64,000 nucleotides of DNA from Rhodobiaceae bacterium (GTDB taxonomy: Bacteria; Pseudomonadota; Alphaproteobacteria; Parvibaculales; Parvibaculaceae): NCBI GenBank assembly GCA_021404525.1, contig JAAWWE010000008.1:124001-188000 (forward strand), given 5' to 3'. Position 1 is the stretch's first letter. Every line of letters begins with the position of its first letter. Shown in pieces: positions 1-7,973 of this stretch. Under the pieces are notes generated by a model. That model saw only the letters and a program-made list of their open reading frames with translations. It had not been told where the DNA came from and did no database searches. Both the position numbers and the translations under genes were made by a program.

Positions 1-1110
1 GCCATCGCGGCGCTTATTGAAGCGCCGTCCGACGAAACGCTGGGCACAGCCAAAGAAGCATGGGTTGCAGCTCGGGTACCTTATCAGCAGACAGAAGCCT
101 ATCGCTTTGGCAACGTGATCGTTGATGAGTGGGAAGGCAAAGTAAACGCCTGGCCGCTTGACGAAGGTCTGATCGACTATGTCGACACGGGCGCTTACGG
201 CGAAGAAAGCGACGAAAACGCATTCTACGCCGCCAACATCATTGCCAATGAAAAGCTCACTATTGGTGGCCGCGAAATTGACGCCACAAACATTACGCCT
301 GAGCTGCTCCAAAGCCTGCATGAGATCGACGAAGTAGAAGCCAATGTGGCGACCGGTTACCACGCCATTGAATTTCTGCTTTGGGGTCAAGATTTGAACG
401 GCACAGGCCCTGGCGCTGGCAACCGCCCTGCATCCGATTACGCATCAGGCGATGCCTGCACAGGCGGAAACTGTGATCGTCGTGCTGCGTATCTCGTTGC
501 AGCAACAGACCTCATGATTTCTGACCTCGAAGAAATGGTCGCCGCCTGGGGTGACAATGGCCCAGCCCGCGCTGCCCTTGGCGATGGCAAAGAAGGCCTC
601 GGCATCATCCTGACCGGCCTTGGCAGCCTGTCCTATGGCGAACTTGCTGGTGAGCGCATGCGCCTTGGCCTCATGCTTCATGATCCCGAAGAGGAACATG
701 ACTGCTTCGCCGACAACACACATGACTCCCACTATTACGATGCCCTGGGCATCTCGAATGTGTATCGCGGAAGCTACACACGTGTAGACGGAACCGTCGT
801 CAGTGGCGCAAGCCTCTCTGACCTCGTTCGTGGCGTTTCAGCTGATTTGGATGCTGAAATGATCACAAAGCTTGAAGCCACACAGGCCGCCATGCGCGCC
901 ATGAAAGACAAAGCCGACAGTGGCGAGATGGCCTATGACCAGATGATCGGCGAAGGCAATGACGAGGGCAACGCCATCGTTCAAGCTGCCATCGACGGTC
1001 TTGTTGCCCAGACCCGCACCATTGAGCGGATCGTAGCAGCCATCGAAATCGATGAAATTGCCATCGAAGGGTCAGACAGCCTCGACAATCCAGAAGCTGT
1101 CTTCCAATAA
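1..1110 (+). CDS. Imelysin-family periplasmic protein (5' end outside window)
   Basis: The reading frame is open from the first base of the window, so the N-terminus and any signal peptide lie upstream; an internal ATG at 115 is not the real start. The residues are typical of the imelysin (peptidase M75, IrpA/ICMP-like) family, including the GYHAIEFLLWG segment that carries the family GxHxxE motif. Family members are envelope proteins tied to iron acquisition, and proteolytic activity is doubtful for most of them. It is followed by a hairpin terminator, then a di-haem oxidoreductase, a second imelysin and a DUF1513 protein, a gene set that recurs in proteobacterial iron-uptake loci. The family call is firm. 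The iron role is inferred from the family and its neighbours; no Fur box is visible because the promoter is off the window. Confidence 0.9.
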   Translation, partial: AIAALIEAPSDETLGTAKEAWVAARVPYQQTEAYRFGNVIVDEWEGKVNAWPLDEGLIDYVDTGAYGEESDENAFYAANIIANEKLTIGGREIDATNITPELLQSLHEIDEVEANVATGYHAIEFLLWGQDLNGTGPGAGNRPASDYASGDACTGGNCDRRAAYLVAATDLMISDLEEMVAAWGDNGPARAALGDGKEGLGIILTGLGSLSYGELAGERMRLGLMLHDPEEEHDCFADNTHDSHYYDALGISNVYRGSYTRVDGTVVSGASLSDLVRGVSADLDAEMITKLEATQAAMRAMKDKADSGEMAYDQMIGEGNDEGNAIVQAAIDGLVAQTRTIERIVAAIEIDEIAIEGSDSLDNPEAVFQ

Positions 1111-1150
1111 GCTTCGCTCGCAGTGAAGTTTCCCCTTTCGGGGACCAAGA

Positions 1151-1193
1151 GGCCCGATGCCAATCCTCCATGCGGCATCGGGCCACATTTTTG
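1151..1193 (+). terminator. Rho-independent terminator after the first imelysin gene
   Basis: GGCCCGATGCC at 1151-1161 pairs perfectly with GGCATCGGGCC at 1174-1184 around a 12-base loop, and a short T-run follows at 1188-1192. It lies 40 bases past the imelysin stop. An upstream in-frame ATG for the next gene (1123) would put this hairpin inside the coding sequence, which argues for the later start. Confidence 0.8.
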
Positions 1194-1206
1194 TCTTGAG
1201 GCTCAG

Positions 1207-2715
1207 TTGCGTATAATTCTCAGAGTGAGTAACAAATTCAACATAGTGAGCCTCGCGTGCGCGCTCCTCCTCGCCACCCCTGCAGCCGCAGAGATGACAG
1301 CAGCTGAACGTGCGAGCATCCTGGCCCCAACGACGGACTTCAGTTCGGCAGAGCCCCACGAAAGCTTGCCTGGCGGCCTTGCGACAAATACCAGACGTTT
1401 TGATCGGGAAGCTTTCTCTCAGCCCTCTCAAAATATGAGCTTCGAAGCCCGCGGTGACTTCTTTGTCGGCAATGGTTTCTTCAAACGGCTTTGGGTCACA
1501 GCCCCCAGCTCTACAACCTCCGCAGACGGGCTCGGTCCGCTCTACAATGCCCGTGCTTGCCAACGCTGCCACCTGAAAGACGGACGAGGCCATCCGCCTG
1601 CAAATGCTGACGACAATGCAGTCTCCATGTTTCTGCGCGTGTCGATCCCGGCCCAAACCGACGAACAGAAACAAGCCATTGCCGACCATCTGATCAATGT
1701 CGTGCCAGAACCCACCTATGGCGGACAATTGCAGGATATCGCTATTCCCGGCCATCCCGCCGAAGGCCGCATGGAGATCGAGTACGAACCCGTTGAAGTG
1801 AGTTTTGCAGACGGTGAGACCGTCACCTTGCAAAAACCAAATTACAGCTTTTCCGATGTCGGCTACGGGCCCCTACACGAAGATGCCCTCTTCTCTCCCC
1901 GCGTGGCCTCGCCCATGATCGGGCTCGGACTTTTGGAAGCCATCGCCGAGGAAGATATCCTTTCTGGTGCTGACCCGGACGATGCCGATGGCGACGGCAT
2001 TTCAGGCAAGCCCAAATATATCTGGAGTCGCGCGCAGGAGCGCGTGATGCTCGCCCGCTTTGGATGGAAGCTGGGCAATCCCACCATTGAGGATCAGTCA
2101 TCCGACGCCATGGCAGGCGACATTGGGATCTCCAACCCCCTTTTTCCCGCCCATGGGGGTGACTGCACCGGCAATCAGCCCACCTGTCTGGCAGCACCGG
2201 CGGGCGTCGGCGGTCCTGGCGGCGACCTCGAAGCATCTGCCGAGGTGATGAACAAGATTTTCTTTTACTCCCGTCATCTGGCCGTGCCTGCACGACGAAA
2301 TATCGATGACCCCCAAGTCCTCCGCGGCAAGGAACTGTTCTATCAGGCGAACTGCACGAGCTGCCACACACCAAAGCACGCAACCCGCAATGACGACGAC
2401 GTGGACCCCGCCCTTCGGGGCCAACTCATATGGCCCTATACAGATCTGCTGCTGCATGACATGGGCGAGGGCCTCGCTGACGGACGCCCTGAAGGAACAG
2501 CAAGCGGCACAGAATGGCGAACCGCCCCCCTCTGGGGCATTGGCATGACCGAAAAGGTCAACGGCCACACATTTTTCCTTCATGACGGGCGCGCCCGAAA
2601 TCTCACAGAAGCCATTTTGTGGCATGGTGGCGAAGCGATGGCCGCCCGGGAGGCGTTCCGCACCATGGACAAACCAGACAGGGAAGCCCTCATTGCCTTT
2701 CTCGAAAGCCTTTAA
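1207..2715 (+). CDS. Di-haem c-type cytochrome oxidoreductase (thiol oxidoreductase-like, DUF1111)
   Basis: The protein carries two CxxCH haem-attachment motifs (CQRCH near residue 118 and CTSCH near residue 383) and the overall layout of the DUF1111 / DHOR family. These are periplasmic di-haem proteins often encoded beside imelysins. A signal peptide with an ACALLLATPAAA core precedes the mature part. I chose TTG 1207 because GAGG sits five bases upstream; GTG 1225 is a serious alternative (see the -10 box). The in-frame ATG at 1123 is rejected because a terminator hairpin lies after it. The next gene begins inside its 3' end, so the two are probably translationally coupled. The substrate is not known; electron transfer during iron or redox handling in the periplasm is inference. 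Confidence 0.88.
   Translation: MRIILRVSNKFNIVSLACALLLATPAAAEMTAAERASILAPTTDFSSAEPHESLPGGLATNTRRFDREAFSQPSQNMSFEARGDFFVGNGFFKRLWVTAPSSTTSADGLGPLYNARACQRCHLKDGRGHPPANADDNAVSMFLRVSIPAQTDEQKQAIADHLINVVPEPTYGGQLQDIAIPGHPAEGRMEIEYEPVEVSFADGETVTLQKPNYSFSDVGYGPLHEDALFSPRVASPMIGLGLLEAIAEEDILSGADPDDADGDGISGKPKYIWSRAQERVMLARFGWKLGNPTIEDQSSDAMAGDIGISNPLFPAHGGDCTGNQPTCLAAPAGVGGPGGDLEASAEVMNKIFFYSRHLAVPARRNIDDPQVLRGKELFYQANCTSCHTPKHATRNDDDVDPALRGQLIWPYTDLLLHDMGEGLADGRPEGTASGTEWRTAPLWGIGMTEKVNGHTFFLHDGRARNLTEAILWHGGEAMAAREAFRTMDKPDREALIAFLESL
1212..1217 (+). promoter_or_regulatory. Candidate -10 box for the di-haem oxidoreductase operon
   Basis: A consensus TATAAT hexamer lies just after the terminator of the preceding gene. 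A TTTTTG 18 bases upstream could be a weak -35 element. Transcription from here would begin near 1223-1225, at the GTG that is an alternative start for the oxidoreductase. This is sequence pattern only. Confidence 0.35.
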
Positions 2716-3805
2716 GCTATCCCTCAAAAGCGTGTTAGCGACCCTGCTTTTAAGCACTGCCCTAGTCTCGCCCGCATCTGCAGACGCGATCAGCACAGAG
2801 CAGACCACTGCGCTCACAACCGCGCTGACAGACAAGATTGTTGTGCCCGCCTATGTACAATTCTCTGAGCAAAGCAGCGACCTATCGCAAACCCTGGATG
2901 CCTATTGCGCTGCGCCAAGCAGCGAGGGGCGAGCGAAGGTCGAAACCGGTTTCCATCGCTTGATGGACGCATGGCAGCGGGCGCAGATCATCCAGTTCGG
3001 CCCCATCTATGAAAACAAGGGCCCTGCCCGCTTCCAATTCTGGCCAGACAAACGCGGCACCGGACAGCGGCAACTGCGCCAGGTCTTGAACAACCAGGAT
3101 GAGACCGTCCTACCATCAGGGGCACTGGCCGAAAAGAGTGTCGCGCTCGGCGATTTGCAGGCGCTCGAATATGTTCTTTTCAACGACCCTGATTTAACAG
3201 CGCAACCCGCCAGCTTCGCCTGCCGCTATGCGCTCGCCATTGCCGATAACCAGGCAAAACAATCCGCTGAAATTGTTCAAATGTGGACAGAAGAGGATGG
3301 GTATCGCGATCAGGTCGTGAATGCAGCAACAGGCACGGACGCTTTCTTTGATGAGACGGAAGCCGCCGGCCGGTTCCTGAACAGCCTCGCTGCAGCAATT
3401 GATGTTGTACGACTGCAGAAGCTTGACCGCCCCATGGGCCTCACCATCACTGGCGCCCGCCCAAAACGTACAGAAAACTGGCGGAGCCAGAGGTCCCTCC
3501 GAAACATCCAGCTCAACCTTGAAAGCGTTCAACAATTTCTTGAGGTAGAAGATGGGTTTGGCGATCTGCTCACAAGCATTGGAAAAGACACGACAGCAAC
3601 GGCAACGCAAGATCTGGTCGGCGACATCCTGAACGACATTGCCGCCTTTGACCGCCCCCTGTCAGCACTGGTGGAAGACCCAGATGCCCGGAGCGACCTG
3701 GAGAGCTTGCTGACAAAACTCCGCAGCCTTCAATCTCTCGTGAGAGAACAATTGGCGCAAGACCTGGGACTTATTCCCGGCTTCAACGCGACGGACGGTG
3801 ACTAG
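2693..3805 (+). CDS. Second imelysin-family periplasmic protein
   Basis: An imelysin-like (peptidase M75) protein with a clear N-terminal signal peptide ending near SPASADA. The reading frame extends further upstream, but TTG 2693 gives a normal signal sequence (MPFSKAFKLSLKSVLATLLL) and has AGGGA eight bases before it; it overlaps the oxidoreductase gene by 23 bases. GTG 2732 is an alternative. The segment aligned with the family GxHxxE motif reads GDLQALEYVLF, so the motif histidine appears to be replaced by glutamine, unlike in the first imelysin of the cluster. The stop codon overlaps the GTG of the DUF1513 gene by one base, which indicates one operon. Confidence 0.87.
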   Translation: MPFSKAFKLSLKSVLATLLLSTALVSPASADAISTEQTTALTTALTDKIVVPAYVQFSEQSSDLSQTLDAYCAAPSSEGRAKVETGFHRLMDAWQRAQIIQFGPIYENKGPARFQFWPDKRGTGQRQLRQVLNNQDETVLPSGALAEKSVALGDLQALEYVLFNDPDLTAQPASFACRYALAIADNQAKQSAEIVQMWTEEDGYRDQVVNAATGTDAFFDETEAAGRFLNSLAAAIDVVRLQKLDRPMGLTITGARPKRTENWRSQRSLRNIQLNLESVQQFLEVEDGFGDLLTSIGKDTTATATQDLVGDILNDIAAFDRPLSALVEDPDARSDLESLLTKLRSLQSLVREQLAQDLGLIPGFNATDGD

Positions 3806-4893
3806 TGGACCTCTCGCGCAGACAAATTCTGCAAAGGTCTGCTGTGGCAGCACTCGCCGCAGGTCCCCTCCCAGCGATCGCCAGCACAGCAACTGCACGT
3901 TGGATGGGGTGCCGCCAGGTAGGTGAGAGCCACTTCGCTACACTCTTTGACGAGACCGGCCACGTGCATCTGGATGTGCGACTGCCGGGGCGAGGACACG
4001 ACATCGTCCCCTCGCCGAGCGGACAGAGTGTGGTCATCATGGCCCGCAGACCCGATCGCTTTGCTGTGATCGTTGATCTTAAATCTGGCGCTGTTGCACA
4101 CCACCTGACCGCGAGTCCGGGTCATCACTTTTATGGCCACGGGTGTTTCTCGGCTGACGGCTCTCTGTTTTACACCAGTGAAAACCACTATGAGACTGGT
4201 GACGGGCTCATTGGTGTGCGCGATGCCAATAAAAGCTTTGAACTCCTTGGGCATTTTCCAAGCGGCGGCATAGGCCCGCATGAAATCCTGCTGACAAATG
4301 ACGGCATATCACTCGCCATCGCCAATGGTGGCATCCGCACCCATCCGGACACCGGCCGATCAAAGCTCAACCTGGAGACCATGGCCCCCTCGCTCACACT
4401 CGTGGACACCGCTACCGGTGCGCTGACCTCGCGCCATACGCTCGGTTCTGAACACCACCAACTTTCGATCCGCCATCTGGCAGCCGGGCCAACGGGCATT
4501 GCAGCAGCGCTGCAATATGAGGGGCCAAAGAGAAATAGAGTCCCCCTATTGGCTCTCTTCGATGGCACCAACCTCACGCTCGCAGATACGCCATCTGAAG
4601 TAGCAAAGGCCATGCGCAACTATGCGGGCAGCGTGACCTATGATGTAAGCGGGAACATTATCGCGCTGACATGTCCGCGCGGAAATCTAGTCTCTTTCTG
4701 GTCTTCAGCCGATGGAGCCTATCTAGGAGCCCATAGAGAGCGCGATGTGTGCGGTATTGCAGCGCTCGCAACCCCTGGACAGTTTGCCCTCACCGCAGGT
4801 GCAATCGCATTCCAGGCAAGTTTGGATACCATTGGAACAGCGACGGAATTTGCGCAAACGCAATGGGACAACCATCTCGTCCCTATCGCCTGA
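3805..4893 (+). CDS. DUF1513 family Tat-exported protein
   Basis: A 362-residue protein beginning with a twin-arginine signal (SRRQILQ at residues 4-10, then a short alanine-rich hydrophobic stretch), so it is probably folded before export. The rest resembles the DUF1513 family, predicted beta-propeller-like periplasmic proteins found beside imelysins and di-haem oxidoreductases. The GTG start overlaps the previous stop (TAGTG), which fixes the start and couples translation. No catalytic motif is recognisable. The function is unknown, and iron-related only by its company. Confidence 0.85.
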   Translation: MDLSRRQILQRSAVAALAAGPLPAIASTATARWMGCRQVGESHFATLFDETGHVHLDVRLPGRGHDIVPSPSGQSVVIMARRPDRFAVIVDLKSGAVAHHLTASPGHHFYGHGCFSADGSLFYTSENHYETGDGLIGVRDANKSFELLGHFPSGGIGPHEILLTNDGISLAIANGGIRTHPDTGRSKLNLETMAPSLTLVDTATGALTSRHTLGSEHHQLSIRHLAAGPTGIAAALQYEGPKRNRVPLLALFDGTNLTLADTPSEVAKAMRNYAGSVTYDVSGNIIALTCPRGNLVSFWSSADGAYLGAHRERDVCGIAALATPGQFALTAGAIAFQASLDTIGTATEFAQTQWDNHLVPIA

Positions 4894-4942
4894 GTGCCAG
4901 CACTCGTGATACATGTTGGGTGCGCCAATTAAGGAGGACCCG

Positions 4943-5563
4943 ATGAGCAAGACGAGCCAGATCACCTCTATCGAAGAATTGGAAGAGCTTTACGGTCCCG
5001 CTGTTCCCCGCTCCTTAACAAAGGAACAGGATCACCTCACTGATCACTATCGGGCTTTCGTAGATGCGGCCCCATTTGTCGTGGTCGCCACTTCCGGCCC
5101 GGAAGGTCTGGACTGCTCCCCCAGAGGCGACCCACCCGGTTTTGTTCGTGTGCATGACAAATACACCGTCATGATGCCGGATCGCCGGGGCAACAACCGC
5201 CTGGATACGCTTAAAAACATCGTGCGGGACCCACGCATTTCACTTCTGTTCATGATCCCGGGCGTCGGCGAAACCTTGCGCATCAACGGTAAAGCGGAAA
5301 TCGACTCAGACCCTGACCTGTGCGCATCTTTTGCCATGCAGGGCAAGAAGCCGAAATCCGTGATCGTCACCAAGATTGAGAGTGTCTATTTCCAATGCCA
5401 GAAGGCCTTAGCGCGATCAAAACTGTGGGCACCGGAATCCATCGTCGATCGATCGACCTTACCGACAGCAGGTCAAATGGCGGAAGCCATGTCCGCCGAA
5501 CCTTTTGACGGCAATGCCTATGACGAAGGTTATCCGGAGCACATGAAGAAAACGATTTACTGA
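4943..5563 (+). CDS. PPOX-type FMN-dependent flavoprotein (MSMEG_1061-like)
   Basis: A 206-residue protein of the pyridoxamine 5'-phosphate oxidase-like split-barrel superfamily. Recognisable parts are the strand with VVATSGPEGLDCSPRGD, the following GFVRV and MMPDRRGNNRLDTL segments that line an FMN site in this family, and a C-terminal YPEHMKKTIY tail. ATG 4943 is chosen because a full AAGGAGG sits at 4931-4937; the frame extends upstream without a ribosome site. These proteins use FMN or F420 to reduce or oxidise small molecules in the cytoplasm, and the substrate here is unknown. It stands alone, with a convergent gene just downstream. Confidence 0.88.
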   Translation: MSKTSQITSIEELEELYGPAVPRSLTKEQDHLTDHYRAFVDAAPFVVVATSGPEGLDCSPRGDPPGFVRVHDKYTVMMPDRRGNNRLDTLKNIVRDPRISLLFMIPGVGETLRINGKAEIDSDPDLCASFAMQGKKPKSVIVTKIESVYFQCQKALARSKLWAPESIVDRSTLPTAGQMAEAMSAEPFDGNAYDEGYPEHMKKTIY

Positions 5564-5572
5564 ACCACCGGC

Positions 5573-6826
5573 TCAGTACTGATCGGCAACCTCTTCCATG
5601 TCGAAAGTAAGCCCGGCATTCTTTTCCAGCCGCTCCACCAGTTGATCCCCCATGGCAGCGGCCGGTGTCCAGATACCGCCGCCTGTCTGCTCAGACGTAA
5701 TGTCTTTCGCAAGGCAAATCGCACATTCACTGATGATCTTAGCTGTTGACCCATAGCCCGGGTCTTTGTCCCCTGTGACGCGAGAGACGAAGGTCTGATC
5801 GTCTTCTGTCATGCCGATGAAAACCAGGTCGTAGAAACCATTCTCCCGCTGCTCTTTCGATGGTCCTTCGCCGGGCTTGGGTAGGAGAAACCGGCTCATG
5901 AGATTGCGTGTCGGTCCAAAGGCCGCCGCAGCGACAAAGCCACCTAGCCCACCCGCGAGACCATAGGTCGACAGGCGACCAGTCAGCCCTTCTCCCATCA
6001 TCATCGCTTCGTCATAAAGAAACTCTTCGCCATACGCATAGTCGAGCAACGCATTCGTGCGCTGAACCACCCGTGTATTGATCCCTGCCATGACAAAAGG
6101 TGCAATCCAGGTATGTGCGTCCTTGTCATATTCAATCGGTGTCCCACTCGGCTGCTTTGGTCCTTCGCGCAACCCTTCAGGGTTTAGCGAATAGGGATCG
6201 CGCATCACCTCGAGAACCTGTTTGTCGCGTCCCATCTCCTCCATCATGTTGATCATGCTGGCTATGGTCCCGCCGCTCGCGCCGCCCTTCATCGCCTTCA
6301 CCCGCATCTTGACGCGCGTGCAGGGCGCATTGGTTTTCTTCTTCACCTGTTGGTTGAGATAGAAAACGCCGAGATCGGACGGCACAGAGTCAAACCCACA
6401 ACACGGAACAATACGCGCACCTGTCTTCTCCGCCTCTTCCTGATGCGCATCGATCATGCGCCGGATCCACTGCGCTTCGCCAGCAAGATCCACATAGCCC
6501 ACGCCATGTTTGACGCAAGCAGCCACAAGCTCAGACCCATATTTGGCATAGGGGCCGACTGTGGTCAGGACCACCTTCGTTTGCTGAACAATGCCGTCGA
6601 GAGCTTCCGCGTCCGACGCATCGCCGGTAATGATAGGGATATCTGCCCCACCCGCGCCCAAGCCAGCTCGGACGTCCTCAAGCTTCGATTGAGAGCGCCC
6701 GCCCATGGCCCAGCGAATGCTTTTATCCTTGCCATAATGAGAGACCAGATACTCACATATAAGCTTGCCAACGAACCCAGAGGCTCCCCAAACGATGACG
6801 TCGTATTTAGCTCCTGGCCCTGCCAT
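5573..6826 (-). CDS. Saccharopine dehydrogenase-like / trans-acting enoyl reductase family protein
   Basis: A 417-residue protein that opens with a Rossmann dinucleotide-binding segment (VIVWGASGFVGKLICEYL). It continues with the family features of saccharopine-dehydrogenase-like NAD(P)-binding proteins, including LTTVGPYAKYGSELVAAC and CCGFDSVPSDLGVF. Close relatives in mycobacteria are called trans-acting enoyl reductases of lipid synthesis. In proteobacteria the substrate is not established. Its 3' end faces the PPOX gene nine bases away. A methyltransferase lies upstream on the same strand after about 60 bases. Confidence 0.85.
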   Translation of the reverse strand: MAGPGAKYDVIVWGASGFVGKLICEYLVSHYGKDKSIRWAMGGRSQSKLEDVRAGLGAGGADIPIITGDASDAEALDGIVQQTKVVLTTVGPYAKYGSELVAACVKHGVGYVDLAGEAQWIRRMIDAHQEEAEKTGARIVPCCGFDSVPSDLGVFYLNQQVKKKTNAPCTRVKMRVKAMKGGASGGTIASMINMMEEMGRDKQVLEVMRDPYSLNPEGLREGPKQPSGTPIEYDKDAHTWIAPFVMAGINTRVVQRTNALLDYAYGEEFLYDEAMMMGEGLTGRLSTYGLAGGLGGFVAAAAFGPTRNLMSRFLLPKPGEGPSKEQRENGFYDLVFIGMTEDDQTFVSRVTGDKDPGYGSTAKIISECAICLAKDITSEQTGGGIWTPAAAMGDQLVERLEKNAGLTFDMEEVADQY

Positions 6827-6889
6827 GGGGTCCCCCTCTGTCTGATCAGGACCCCATGCTAACAGGTTGGCACCACTCGGGAAACGCGC

Positions 6890-7726
6890 TTAGCCAGCTT
6901 TCGCTGTGACGATCCAGATGGCCCCTTTGAGGAAAATCCCGCCATCTGATGGCGGCAAGGCGTCCTGGATCCCTTTGATAATCGCCTGCTTGGTTTCTTC
7001 CGAAATGGACGGATCCCCGACAAAAATCCGACGAAGCGGACCTCGTTCGATCAGACCGTGAGCCGCAGCCTCAGGCGACTCTCCCCAGGCCATGTCAAAC
7101 TCAACAGGGTTCAGCTCCACATCTTTCCAGCCAGCCTCTTCAAGAATAGAGCGCACGCGAGTGTCATCTGCAAAAGCGAAAGGTCCCGGCGCGTGGGGGT
7201 CTGGCGGCGTGTCGTCTTGAACGTGCTGACGCACGATCGACATGGGCAGGCTCACCCATGTGTTTTCGCGCGGCGTTTTCCAGCAGGCAAAGCAAAGGCG
7301 TCCATCGCTTACCATCTGCCGGCGGATATTGGCGAAGGCGGCGACAGAGTCCTCAAAGAACATGACACCAAATCGAGACATGGCAAGCGTCGCATCTGCC
7401 TGCAGCTCTTCAGTTTGAACATCTCTCTGCTCAAATTGGACATTGCTCAATCCAGCCTGCTCGGCCCGTTCTTTAGCAAGGGCAAGCATCGGCGCTGAAA
7501 CATCAACCCCCAGGGCAGATGCCGCATGCCTTGCAATCTCAAGTGTTGTTTCGCCGGTGCCACATCCAATGTCGGTCACGCGGTCGGTTGACTTCACATC
7601 TGCAGCTTTCAGCAGCACATCGGTGACCGGCCGCATCGCACTGTCGAGCGTCTCCTGACCGGTGACCCAGGCTTCTCCGCCAGGTCCGTTCCAAAACTCT
7701 TTTTGGTTCTGATTGATTTCCAACAT
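6890..7726 (-). CDS. Class I SAM-dependent methyltransferase
   Basis: The protein has the class I motif I sequence VTDIGCGTGETTLEIA followed by LGVDVSAPML (motif post-I acidic residue) and a motif II-like ATLAMSRFGVMFF stretch, as in UbiE/Methyltransf_11/25 proteins. ATG 7726 gives the natural start MLEINQNQKEFWNGPGGEAWV. The frame reaches back to a TTG at 7768, which would add fourteen residues unusual for this family. The substrate cannot be read from sequence. It is probably transcribed with, or just ahead of, the saccharopine-dehydrogenase-like gene. Confidence 0.83.
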   Translation of the reverse strand: MLEINQNQKEFWNGPGGEAWVTGQETLDSAMRPVTDVLLKAADVKSTDRVTDIGCGTGETTLEIARHAASALGVDVSAPMLALAKERAEQAGLSNVQFEQRDVQTEELQADATLAMSRFGVMFFEDSVAAFANIRRQMVSDGRLCFACWKTPRENTWVSLPMSIVRQHVQDDTPPDPHAPGPFAFADDTRVRSILEEAGWKDVELNPVEFDMAWGESPEAAAHGLIERGPLRRIFVGDPSISEETKQAIIKGIQDALPPSDGGIFLKGAIWIVTAKAG

Positions 7727-7973
7727 GTGTCGGTGCCCGCCTCTATTTTTGTTGTTACCGTTTTCCAATGCGCCGCCTGCGGCAGCAAAGCTGTTTCGAG
7801 CATATGGTGTTTAGAACGAGTCGCAAAAAGGTGTTTTGAAAGAAAAAGCGAATAATTCCTCGCCACTCAAGCCTTCGCACAAAATTCCACATCGCGGAAT
7901 CATTTCAAAAAAGAGCCTAAATCCATTGACGGGCGTGGTACCCATTCAGAACGAACAGATGGGGGAGATGGTC

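Noticed and set aside
1072..2835. Two long minus-strand frames (1072-1833 and 2098-2835)
   Set aside because: They lie opposite the imelysin and di-haem oxidoreductase genes, whose CxxCH motifs and signal peptides fix the coding strand.
7836..7973. N-terminal extension of the DUF3604 protein
   Set aside because: The extension is not signal-like, whereas GTG 7974 begins a typical signal peptide with GGGGAG ahead of it.
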